A stretch of DNA of 21,151 nucleotides from Candidatus Ventricola intestinavium (lineage in GTDB: Bacteria > Bacillota > Clostridia > Christensenellales > Aristaeellaceae), in contig DVMG01000196.1 of NCBI GenBank assembly GCA_018715105.1, forward strand, positions 1 to 21,151. Direction: 5' to 3'. A program made the position numbers and the translations under genes. Shown piece by piece: positions 6,144 through 13,248 of the stretch (its first letter is position 1; each line of letters opens with the position of its first letter). The notes below the pieces were generated by a model, which worked only from the letters and a program-made list of their open reading frames with translations, was not told the DNA's origin and did no database searches.

Positions 6144-7552
6144 CACGCTTTCACCTCCATTCCGATCGCTTCCTTATTTTCATGCAGGCTGTGCCAGAGG
6201 GCCGCGGCGGTCAGAGCGACCCCCGCGCCCTGGAACATCGTCGCCCATTTGAGGTCCATCAGGTTATCGCCCGGCAATCCCGCCGTATAGCAGATATAGG
6301 AGGCCAGGCCAAAGAGCAGCGGCAGGGCTATCCGCCTGGGCCGGTATGCAGCCGCTGCCAGGGCCAGCACATCCGCGCCAAACGTATACCGCTCATGCAT
6401 CTTGGGCAGGAAGAACGGCACGCCCGAAAGCATCAGCAGGCAGGAGAGCACAACCGCCTCGTCCGTAAGCCGGTCCCGGTAAACGCTCACGATCACGCAC
6501 AGGGCCAGCACCAGGGCAAAAGCCAGAAGGATAGCCATCGCGCCGAACATCTCATAAAGCGCATCCGCTGAAAGGGTTCCGGTCATCAGGTGATACAGGC
6601 TCGGACCGTTCATGGTGATATAGCTGTACTGATCCGCCTGCTTTATGTACGCGGTCAGCACATGGTTGAGCGATTTTCCGCCCCACAGCGCCGGGATCAT
6701 CATGATCATATAAAAGGCGGGAATGAGCAGCACGTGCCGCAGCTTGATGTCCCTGCGCAGCCACAGCGGCAGAAGCACCGGCAGGAAAAAAACCGTCTGC
6801 AGCTTGAAAGAGAGCGCCACGCCGAATGCCATCATGCTGCGTGCGCCGCGTCCCGTCAGGCCCAGATACAGCCCCAGCAGGCAGAAGGAAACATAAATGG
6901 CGTCGCACTGAGCCCAGTATGCGCCGTTGAACACCACCGTCGGCAGGATGGAAGCGATGTGGAAAATCAGAAGCTGCGCCCCCGTGCCCCGCACGCGCAG
7001 GCCGGCGATCTTCATCACCGCATACGCAAGCAGAATCTCCGTGAAGATCGAGACCGCTTTGACCAGATATTGCCAGGGGTAAGAATCCACACGCGATATG
7101 ATCTGAAGCAGATACAGATAGGGCGGCGTGTAATCCGTGCCGATATACCAGCCAAGGCCCTGACGGAGGCTCATCTGGGAATAATCATAGATCCAGTTGC
7201 TCAGGAAGATGCTGTAATCGTCGCTCACATAGTCAAGCAGCGAGATCTTGCCAAGCAGAATCAGGCCCGTGAGCAGCGCCAGCAGCACCTGCATATAGCT
7301 TTCCAGCCCCCGGGCAACGCGCATCTGCACCGCCAGGGAAACGGCAAAGATTCCCGTATACACCACGGCGGTCAGGCGGGTGAGCTCCTCCAGGCGGAAG
7401 CTGGCAAACTCTTCCATCCTCGCATAGCGCGCGTTGAGCGCAAACGCATAGAAAACAGCCGAGGCCAGCGCCCACAGCAGCGCCTGCGCCCATCCGGGCA
7501 TACGCTTTTTCAGCGCGCGGCGCAGCGCATCGCTTGCAAAGTCCCTTGTCAT
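6143..7552 (-). CDS. GT-C family polytopic membrane glycosyltransferase (copy 3, operon head)
   Basis: A 469-residue polytopic membrane protein and the first gene of the three-copy operon. It keeps the shared motifs: SDDYSIFL with Asp111/Asp112 in the first outer loop, DYTPPYLYLL near 140-149, NGAYWAQCDAIYV near 209-221, FKLQTVFFLP, and LPKMHERYTFGADV near 382-395. These fit an active polyprenyl-sugar dependent transferase for a surface glycan; donor and acceptor are unknown. An earlier in-frame ATG at 7606 exists, but AAAGGA lies about 9 nt before the ATG at 7552, and the added residues look non-conserved, so 7552 is chosen. A sigma-A promoter at 7622-7650 is well placed to drive it and the genes downstream. 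Confidence 0.84.
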   Translation of the reverse strand: MTRDFASDALRRALKKRMPGWAQALLWALASAVFYAFALNARYARMEEFASFRLEELTRLTAVVYTGIFAVSLAVQMRVARGLESYMQVLLALLTGLILLGKISLLDYVSDDYSIFLSNWIYDYSQMSLRQGLGWYIGTDYTPPYLYLLQIISRVDSYPWQYLVKAVSIFTEILLAYAVMKIAGLRVRGTGAQLLIFHIASILPTVVFNGAYWAQCDAIYVSFCLLGLYLGLTGRGARSMMAFGVALSFKLQTVFFLPVLLPLWLRRDIKLRHVLLIPAFYMIMMIPALWGGKSLNHVLTAYIKQADQYSYITMNGPSLYHLMTGTLSADALYEMFGAMAILLAFALVLALCVIVSVYRDRLTDEAVVLSCLLMLSGVPFFLPKMHERYTFGADVLALAAAAYRPRRIALPLLFGLASYICYTAGLPGDNLMDLKWATMFQGAGVALTAAALWHSLHENKEAIGMEVKA

Positions 7553-7621
7553 GTCGTCCGTTCCTTTCCTCTCATCGGGCAGGGCAGGCGCCAGCCCGGT
7601 TTTCACGCTTTATCCGCATCT

Positions 7622-7650
7622 ATTATACTGAATAAAACGGATTCTGTACA
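7622..7650 (-). promoter_or_regulatory. Sigma-A promoter of the GT-C operon
   Basis: On the minus strand TGTACA (complement of 7645-7650) is followed by a 17-nt spacer and a perfect TATAAT (complement of 7622-7627). The expected start is near 7615, giving a leader of about 60 nt before the ATG at 7552. Confidence 0.7.
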
Positions 7651-7848
7651 GCAAAACATGTTTCAGGCGGTATATCCCGCGCGCCGACGGCATAGGATGA
7701 AGCAAAGTGTCGTTCATGATTGCTCACATTTTTGTCCGTTTTTCGCCTCATCCGCGTAAAAACGCAGGTTTATCATGAAAGCAGAGCAGCCGCCACAGGC
7801 GCTGCATCATCCATGACCCGACATGACCCTGGCAACATCAATCCATTC
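7651..7848. other. Intergenic stretch between divergent GT-C operon and synthetase gene
   Basis: Between the GT-C operon start (7552) and the synthetase start (7862) lie about 309 bases. Apart from the minus-strand promoter and the synthetase SD I see only a small hairpin, GCGT-aaaa-ACGC (7754-7765). I find no convincing plus-strand promoter and no small gene. Confidence 0.5.
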
Positions 7849-7861
7849 AGAGGTGAGTCAA

Positions 7862-8428
7862 TTGCAGAATGCTGTTTCAGCACAAACGATGCATGCACCG
7901 AAGTGGGTGACCTGTGATCCCGTGTTTTCCCCTTCGTTTTATAGGCCCTATGAATCCGCGGTGGAAACCGCCTTCCTGATGCTCTGCGCCGCGCGGAACA
8001 GGCTCGGCGAGGAGGGCGACGCGCTGGGCGTGCGGGCGATGACGTTCCGTCTCAAATCGCCCGGCTCCATCCGCGATAAGCTCTCACGGCGCGGTCTGCC
8101 CGCCACCCGGGAAGCCGCATGCGAAACCTTGCACGACATTGCCGGTCTTCGCGTCGTTCTCTCAAGCGTGGACCGGGTCTATCGCTTTGCCGCCCTGCTG
8201 CGCGAATCTCCGGCCGCGGAATTCGTGAGCCTGCGCGATTATATCTCCTCTCCCAAGAAAAGCGGCTATCGCAGCCTGCATCTGATCATGCGCGTGCCGG
8301 TGCAGGAAGACGGCCAGCCGCTTATGATTCCGGTGGAAATCCAGCTGCGCACATCCGCCATGGACATATGGGCCAGCATCGAGCACGATGCCTTCTACAA
8401 ACCCGTGCAGCCTGCGCTCAATGCGTAG
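7862..8428 (+). CDS. RelQ/YjbM-like small alarmone synthetase, C-terminally short
   Basis: The RelA/SpoT synthetase domain transfers pyrophosphate from ATP to GTP or GDP to make (p)ppGpp. In the 188-residue form the motifs are FRLKSPGSIRDKL (62-74), HDIAGLRVV (91-99), RDYISSPKKSGYRSLHL (125-141, with the guanine-stacking Tyr), and VEIQLRTSAMDIWASIEH (158-175). All core motifs are intact and match the small single-domain class. No hydrolase, TGS or ACT domain is present. The protein stops 13 residues after the EH motif, whereas RelQ-type enzymes continue for roughly 40-50 residues as helices that build the tetramer. The start is uncertain: TTG at 7862 has AGAGGTGAG at 7849-7857, while the ATG at 7823 (201 residues) has no SD. 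A terminator follows closely, so no tail is encoded further on. Confidence 0.82.
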   Translation: MQNAVSAQTMHAPKWVTCDPVFSPSFYRPYESAVETAFLMLCAARNRLGEEGDALGVRAMTFRLKSPGSIRDKLSRRGLPATREAACETLHDIAGLRVVLSSVDRVYRFAALLRESPAAEFVSLRDYISSPKKSGYRSLHLIMRVPVQEDGQPLMIPVEIQLRTSAMDIWASIEHDAFYKPVQPALNA

Positions 8429-8479
8429 GGGCCCGTCCGCGTTAAAAGCGCCGCACCTGATACTGCCCCTGTATGCAAA

Positions 8480-8516
8480 AAAGAAGAAGGCCGTCTGCCC
8501 GACAGCCTTCTTCTTT
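8480..8516. terminator. Bidirectional intrinsic terminator
   Basis: AAAGAAGAAGGC (8480-8491) pairs with GCCTTCTTCTTT (8505-8516). On the plus strand it is followed by CTTTTC, and on the minus strand by a T-run (the complement of AAAAAA upstream of 8483). It can therefore end both the synthetase transcript and the converging reductase operon. Confidence 0.85.
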
Positions 8517-8578
8517 CTTTTCACGCATTTTTTCATGCATTTCTTTTCATGCTTTTCTCTTCACGCTTTTCTTTTTCC
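8517..8578. repeat. Degenerate 13-14 bp pyrimidine-rich repeat
   Basis: About four units with the core TTCAYGCWTTTC follow each other directly after the terminator. On the minus strand the tract is purine-rich. It lies between two converging genes and codes for nothing I can support. Confidence 0.6.
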
Positions 8579-8648
8579 CGCAGGCATGCGGCCATCTTTC
8601 CGGCAGAAGCCCGCTTGATCCTTGGAAGAATCGAAAGCTTCCTCCTTC

Positions 8649-9659
8649 TCATCTTCCTGCAGCAAGGATCTTCTCCCACGTCTGTTCGGCCACGGGGAGA
8701 CCGTCGCGGAGGCCGCGCTCCCGCGTGGCGGCCAGCCCTTCGCCCGGCGCATGGACGCCGCGCATGCCCTCCCGCGTTTTGAGCCCGTGCAGGAAAGCGA
8801 GGCTCTCTTCCATCTGTTTTTCAACCGCCTCCATGTCCACCACCGCCCGCGGATGAAGCGCGATGAAGACCTGGCTCATGCCCTTTTCCCCGTCTGCCGG
8901 TTTGCCAATCATCAGGGACGTGCGGCCCAGCGACAGGGACGAGGCCATCAGATCGAGCATGATGCTCAGCGCGCTCCCCTTCCACATCGCCATGGGCATC
9001 ATCAGCCCGCTTTCAATGATCTTTGCGGGATCGCGCGTTTCCCTGCCGTCCTTGTCATAGCCGCAGGGCGTATCCAGCATCTTGCCTTCCTGCGCCATCA
9101 GTTCCAGCTTGCCATAGGCATACTGGCTCACCGCCATATCCATCACCAAGCTTCCCCGGCTGCGCGGAATGGCCAGCGTGATGGGGTTGTTTCCTGTGGA
9201 AGGTTCCATCGCTCCCCAGGCTGTGAGATTCATGCATGTGTTGGTAAAACAGATTCCCATCATGCCCGCATCCGCCATCATCAGCCCATACCGGCCGGCA
9301 CGCAGCCAGTGGCTGTTGTTGCGCAGCGCCACGCATGCGATGCCATGCTCCTGCGCCAGGCAGACGGCGCGCCCGGCCATCTGCTCGGCAATCAGCGGCC
9401 CGACGCCAAAGTTTGCATCCCATACCTCCAGGCCGCCAAACCCGCTCACGCGCTCTGCCTTTGTGACACGGGGATTGCACAGCCCGCTCTCCATATCCGC
9501 CAGGTAACGCGGATATCGGTTCAGCCCATGGCTGTGGACGCCGTCCAGTGAATTGCCGGCAAAAATCTGCGCAAAGTGCAGCGCGTCGTCTTCCGGCAGA
9601 TAGCGCATCAGACCGCGCTTCATCGCCTCCACCGCTTCCTCATAGGGGATATAGAGCAT
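8649..9659 (-). CDS. dlgD: 2,3-diketo-L-gulonate reductase-like NAD(P)H oxidoreductase (Ldh2/MDH2 family)
   Basis: A 336-residue member of the malate/L-lactate dehydrogenase (Ldh2) family. It is closest in my memory to DlgD/YiaK, which reduces 2,3-diketo-L-gulonate to 3-keto-L-gulonate with NADH. Matching stretches are GVHSHGLNRYPRY with the catalytic His44, EVWDANFGVGPL, ALRNNSHWLRAGRYG, WGAMEPSTGNNP, and PMAMWKGSALSIMLDLMA. Length equals the family norm. AGGAGG lies 6 nt before the ATG. It is the last gene of a minus-strand run below a VTT-domain protein and has no kinase, epimerase or TRAP transporter beside it, unlike the E. coli yia operon, so the natural substrate could be another 2-keto acid. 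Confidence 0.82.
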   Translation of the reverse strand: MLYIPYEEAVEAMKRGLMRYLPEDDALHFAQIFAGNSLDGVHSHGLNRYPRYLADMESGLCNPRVTKAERVSGFGGLEVWDANFGVGPLIAEQMAGRAVCLAQEHGIACVALRNNSHWLRAGRYGLMMADAGMMGICFTNTCMNLTAWGAMEPSTGNNPITLAIPRSRGSLVMDMAVSQYAYGKLELMAQEGKMLDTPCGYDKDGRETRDPAKIIESGLMMPMAMWKGSALSIMLDLMASSLSLGRTSLMIGKPADGEKGMSQVFIALHPRAVVDMEAVEKQMEESLAFLHGLKTREGMRGVHAPGEGLAATRERGLRDGLPVAEQTWEKILAAGR

Positions 9660-9728
9660 GGTGATCCTCCTCTTTCCGTTCCGTTTTGTATTGCAGTTCG
9701 CCCCCTCAGGGAGCGGGAACCCGGCGTC

Positions 9729-10472
9729 TCACATTTCCTTCGGGTGTTTGCCCTGATCATCCTTTTTTTCGCCCGGCCTGCCGCCGATCCTCCTGAAGAT
9801 GGAAAAGAGCTTCTCCTCGATCTGGCTGCTGTATTTCATCGCCAGGATAAAGATCAACACCATCGGCAAGCCGATCAGCACCCATCCCCAGGCCGGCATG
9901 CTGATGACCCCGCTGCCCAGAAGCGCTGAAAAAATGAGCCCCCATGGCCTGGCAAGCGCCATGATCAGCACGAATCGCTTCAGCGGGATCTGGGTCAATG
10001 CGGCGAGGATGCACAGCGCGTCATCCGGAAAAAAGGGAAAAAGCAGCGTCAGAAATAAAAACATATCCTGCTTTTCCTCAATGACCGGCAGGTATTTATC
10101 CATCACACCCTTGTCAAGAAATCGCTGCATGGCCTTGCGCCCCAGCGCACGCGCCACGAGGAAAACCGTCACCGAGCCGGCGATCACTGCCAGCACGCCC
10201 AGCGTCACGGCCTCCCAGAATCCCAGCGCCAGCGCGCCCGCCATCATCGTGATGTTGCTGGGAATGGGGGCGACGATGACGGTCATCATCTGCAGGAGAA
10301 AATAAACGATGCTGGCCATCGGCCCGGCCGAATCAATCAGCGCCTGAAGCTCTTCCACCGAGCCGATTTTTTCAAACACTCCGCTTCGATAGAGGCCATA
10401 ACCGGCAGCTGCCAGGGCCGCCACAACCAGCACAACGATCAAAACGCGTTTTTGAATTGCATGATCCTTCAT
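9729..10472 (-). CDS. VTT-domain (TVP38/TMEM64, DedA-like) membrane protein
   Basis: A 247-residue membrane protein. An N-terminal helix (residues about 9-28) is followed by the VTT domain of the SNARE-associated/DedA superfamily: the re-entrant, Pro-containing VIVAPIPSNITMMAGALALGFWEA (about 64-88), the Gly-rich GSVTVFLVARALGRKAMQRF (about 98-117), and FPFFPDDALCILAALT (about 144-159). Members of this superfamily act as lipid scramblases or flippases, including recycling of the undecaprenyl phosphate carrier; which lipid this one moves is unknown. It sits between a PIG-V-like glycosyltransferase and a reductase. A carrier-lipid role beside a polyprenyl-sugar enzyme would make sense, but that is inference. 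AGGA stands 7 nt before the start codon. The C-terminus is charged and cytoplasmic. Confidence 0.87.
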   Translation of the reverse strand: MKDHAIQKRVLIVVLVVAALAAAGYGLYRSGVFEKIGSVEELQALIDSAGPMASIVYFLLQMMTVIVAPIPSNITMMAGALALGFWEAVTLGVLAVIAGSVTVFLVARALGRKAMQRFLDKGVMDKYLPVIEEKQDMFLFLTLLFPFFPDDALCILAALTQIPLKRFVLIMALARPWGLIFSALLGSGVISMPAWGWVLIGLPMVLIFILAMKYSSQIEEKLFSIFRRIGGRPGEKKDDQGKHPKEM

Positions 10473-10489
10473 ATTGAGTTCCTTTCCGA

Positions 10490-10507
10490 GCGGCTCGCCC
10501 GAGCCGC
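10490..10507. other. GC-rich hairpin upstream of the VTT gene
   Basis: GCGGCTC (10490-10496) and GAGCCGC (10501-10507) form a 7-bp stem with a 4-nt loop in the 70-nt gap between two minus-strand genes. It lacks a T-run on the minus strand and probably does not stop transcription fully; it may protect RNA ends or tune downstream expression. Confidence 0.35.
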
Positions 10508-10542
10508 CTTTCTCTGCTATCTTTCTGGCCGCGCGGGCCGGT

Positions 10543-11823
10543 TCACAGCACTTCCACCGCGATCGTATAGCCGAACACGAACACGGCCAGCAGCACGGCG
10601 GATAGGCTCAGCGCCAGCACATGCGTGCCTGTGCGCCTGAACATGCGCGCCTGCAGAAGGGGCAGCGCGCACAGGGCATAGAGATAGCGCGCGCCCGAGA
10701 GCAGCCATGTCGGCGCAAGCACAACCGCCACATACACAAAGCTGTATGCAGCCAGGTCAAACGGCAGCCGCTTCTGCCCGAAGGCCAGCAGCACGTATAT
10801 ACACGCCATGCAAAACAGCTGAAAACCCCATGTGTAAAACCAGTCTCCATCGCCCCTCGTGTGAAGAAAATAATACATCGTGTTCGCTGTGGACTGCCAG
10901 AACGTTCCGGGTTCCTGATACCAGTTCTCCCTCTGATAGGTCATATACATCAGCGGATCGCCCGTCACGGCAAAGTTGATTCCCCAATAAAGAAACAATC
11001 CGGCAAACACGAGCAACACCTGGCCCGCGCACGATGCGGCCGCCCTGACCGTCAGGGTTTTCTTTCCAATCCGGCCCAGCATGGAGAGAATCGCGATGCC
11101 CGCAAGGATCACCCCCGGCATCCGCGTCAGCGCGCTGAGCATGCCGCACAGCGCGGCAAGCCAGGGCCTTCCCCGCCGTGAAAGGCACACAGCCCCCAGC
11201 GTCAGGCAGAGGAACAGGGCCTCCGTATATACGCAGCAGAGGAACACGCTCATCGGGTTGAGCAGAAAATAGGCGACGCTGAGCGAGGCTGTATGCCCGC
11301 CAAAGTGCATGTACGCCAGATCATACACGAGCGCGGCGGACAGCGCCGCGCATAAAAGCGAAATCAGCGTCCCGGCCAGGAACACATCTCCGCCCGTGAC
11401 CGGCGCAAGGAGGCGCATCAGAAGCGGATACAGCGGAAAAAACACGAGCCGCAGCCGCTCATCCCCCGTAGCGACATAGCCATCCCTGGCGATGTTCAGA
11501 TAGTGGTTGACATCCCAGTGGCACCAAAGCGGCATGAACGAATCCGCAAAGGAATCCGCGCCGATGCCAAGCCCCCTGTACCATGCATATCCCAGCAGAT
11601 AGACGGCCACCCGGGAGAGCAGCGCAACCCCGGCCACGGCCAACAGCGACGAAAGCGGAGCAAACCGCCTTGGCTGATTTTTCGGCAGGCCGTCCACCTC
11701 TTCCTGCCCCCGCAGCACACGGGTCAGTCGAGCGAGCAGCTGCACGCCGCACAACCCCATCAGAATCAAAGAAAGCGCCGCCGCCAAAGACGGCAGCGCC
11801 TGGATAAGCGCATCCCATGTCAT
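10543..11823 (-). CDS. PIG-V/Gpi18-like GT-C membrane mannosyltransferase
   Basis: A 426-residue polytopic membrane protein resembling the PIG-V family of GT-C enzymes, which attach mannose from dolichol- or polyprenyl-phosphate mannose. The clearest features are FMPLWCHWDVNHYLNIARDGY (residues 96-116, with Asp104 as the probable catalytic acid in the first outer loop) and VFFPLYPLLMRL (127-138), both typical of the family. An ALTRMPGV segment and NWYQEP motif follow later. The bacterial acceptor is unknown. It is not a close copy of the three GT-C genes at 3398-7552, whose motifs differ. It begins 23 nt after the coiled-coil gene and is probably co-transcribed with it. GGAG lies 6 nt before the ATG. 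Confidence 0.82.
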   Translation of the reverse strand: MTWDALIQALPSLAAALSLILMGLCGVQLLARLTRVLRGQEEVDGLPKNQPRRFAPLSSLLAVAGVALLSRVAVYLLGYAWYRGLGIGADSFADSFMPLWCHWDVNHYLNIARDGYVATGDERLRLVFFPLYPLLMRLLAPVTGGDVFLAGTLISLLCAALSAALVYDLAYMHFGGHTASLSVAYFLLNPMSVFLCCVYTEALFLCLTLGAVCLSRRGRPWLAALCGMLSALTRMPGVILAGIAILSMLGRIGKKTLTVRAAASCAGQVLLVFAGLFLYWGINFAVTGDPLMYMTYQRENWYQEPGTFWQSTANTMYYFLHTRGDGDWFYTWGFQLFCMACIYVLLAFGQKRLPFDLAAYSFVYVAVVLAPTWLLSGARYLYALCALPLLQARMFRRTGTHVLALSLSAVLLAVFVFGYTIAVEVL

Positions 11824-11846
11824 CCGAATCTCCGCGCCCCTTCCCG

Positions 11847-13049
11847 TCAGCGTTTTCGCAGCCCGCGCTTTTGCGGTTTCTTGGCAGGGCGATACGCCTC
11901 ATGCATGTCCACGCGCGGCGGAAGCGACGCAATGGCGGAAATTTCCTCATCCTCCGGCTCGATCATCTTCGCCACTTTGCTCACCAAACCTCCGCCCTTA
12001 CGGGGCTTTTTTTTCGCGTTTTCTCTGGGAACCCGATGCTCTTCGGTCTGAATCGCGCTGATCTGCGGCCATTGCGGCGGATCGGGAAGCGCCTGCACCG
12101 TTTCGCCTCCCACATAATCGCTGTATGTCGCGGGCTCCATCGCCGCGCGGCGCCGGCGCGCAACCCCGTTTTCCTGATCCTCCGATGGCCCCTCTTCTGC
12201 AACAATTCCGGCGTTTTGGCGGGCTATTTCCGCTTCATATGCAGCCTTCTGCCGTTCATATTCAGCCAGATCCCGTTCATACTGCGCCTTCTGCCGTTCA
12301 TATTCAGCCATCTGGCGCTCATATTCCTCCTGCGCAAGCCGTGCCTGCTCGGCCTCATAGGCCTCCTGCGCAAGCCGTGCCTGTTCGGCTTCATAGGCCT
12401 CCTGCGCAAGCCGCGCTTTCTCCGCCTCGCGGGCGGCCAGCTCAGCCTGCGCCCGTGCGCGCGCCTCCTCCTGAATCTGCTTTTGCCATGCGTCGATTTC
12501 CGCGCGGCGGCGGTTTACCTCCGCCGTGCCGGGTCCCTCGCTGTGAATGGCCGCATAACGCTGCGTCTCCTCCGTATCCGGGCGCGGAGCGGCCTGCGAG
12601 CCATAACGCATGCCCGGATACGCGCCCAGCTGTTCGTCCGGCACGCTGTCCGCCCGGCGGAAAACCTCCTGGGCCTGTTGCTCATCGATCACAGGCCGCT
12701 CAAGCGGCAGCCAGTTTTCTTTTTCCTCCGGGAACGCAGCAGCCTGTGCGCGCTGGGGCATCCGGGCCGCATGCGCGCGCTCCTCTTCTTCTTCCTCCGG
12801 AGACGGAAGGCGGAGCAGGCGCCGCACGCGCAGAGCCCACAAATGATAGGGCTGCCAGCGCACAAGCCAGACAAGCCAGTCCACCACAAGCCCCGCCGCG
12901 ATAATCACCAGCGCGATCAGCATCCAGTTTTTGCCGAAAAACTCCAGGAGGGTCGTGTGGTCTGCGCTGAACAGCGCCCAAATCGAGTTGACCAGCGCGC
13001 GCACCCAGCCCATCAGCACGGTAAAGAGTGAATCAGCCAGTGTTCCCAT
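11847..13049 (-). CDS. Membrane-anchored coiled-coil protein with 12- and 7-residue repeats
   Basis: A 400-residue protein I cannot assign to a family. Residues 1-80 contain an amphipathic start and one clear membrane helix (about 43-62), followed by a basic segment. An acidic EEEEEE tract (85-90) leads into a charged linker. Residues about 175-280 are a long Ala/Glu/Arg-rich coiled coil: three copies of the 12-residue ARLAQEAYEAEQ type, then five heptads of the AEYERQK type. The C-terminus is very basic (KKKPRKGGG and a final KKPQKRGLRKR). The orientation, by the positive-inside rule, puts the coiled coil in the cytoplasm. The basic tail could touch nucleic acid or acidic lipids, but this is speculation. 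AAGGAGG lies 4-5 nt upstream of the start. It heads the run that contains the PIG-V-like enzyme. Confidence 0.78.
   Translation of the reverse strand: MGTLADSLFTVLMGWVRALVNSIWALFSADHTTLLEFFGKNWMLIALVIIAAGLVVDWLVWLVRWQPYHLWALRVRRLLRLPSPEEEEEERAHAARMPQRAQAAAFPEEKENWLPLERPVIDEQQAQEVFRRADSVPDEQLGAYPGMRYGSQAAPRPDTEETQRYAAIHSEGPGTAEVNRRRAEIDAWQKQIQEEARARAQAELAAREAEKARLAQEAYEAEQARLAQEAYEAEQARLAQEEYERQMAEYERQKAQYERDLAEYERQKAAYEAEIARQNAGIVAEEGPSEDQENGVARRRRAAMEPATYSDYVGGETVQALPDPPQWPQISAIQTEEHRVPRENAKKKPRKGGGLVSKVAKMIEPEDEEISAIASLPPRVDMHEAYRPAKKPQKRGLRKR
12310..12417 (-). repeat. 36-bp tandem repeat in the coiled-coil gene (three copies)
   Basis: Three near-identical 36-bp units with the shared core CTCCTGCGCAAGCCG (plus-strand reading) encode the 12-residue ARLAQEAYEAEQ repeats. 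The neighbouring 12238-12310 region continues with 21/42-bp related units that encode tyrosine-containing heptads. Confidence 0.8.
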
Positions 13050-13202
13050 TTTGCCTCCTTAGCCCGGCATATCATCCTGTTTTGATTGAAATCCGTTTTT
13101 AACCCGTCCAGTCATGAAATCAGAGGATGAGAGGTTCCCTGACGGGATCCCGCAACGAGATGAAAAGATCGTTTCCTGTGAAAGGTTTTAATCGGGGAGT
13201 GG

Positions 13203-13242
13203 CTCCATAAAGGATTCGCACTCCATCATAAAGGAATTCGCA
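13203..13242. repeat. Imperfect 21-bp direct duplication downstream of cdaR
   Basis: CATAAAGGATTCGCA (13206-13220) recurs as CATAAAGGAATTCGCA (13227-13242), and CTCCAT precedes both. It lies in the 199-bp gap between cdaR and the coiled-coil gene. No clear promoter or terminator with a T-run is visible in this gap. Confidence 0.6.
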
Positions 13243-13248
13243 AAAGAA

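Noticed and set aside
6590..7759. 389-codon plus-strand frame
   Set aside because: Antisense to the first GT-C gene, Gln/Arg/His-rich, no domain.
8622..9551. 309-codon plus-strand frame
   Set aside because: Antisense to the DlgD-type reductase, whose motifs are unambiguous.
11817..13031. 404-codon plus-strand frame
   Set aside because: Mirrors the repeats of the coiled-coil gene; the minus gene has an SD, a membrane helix and regular heptads.
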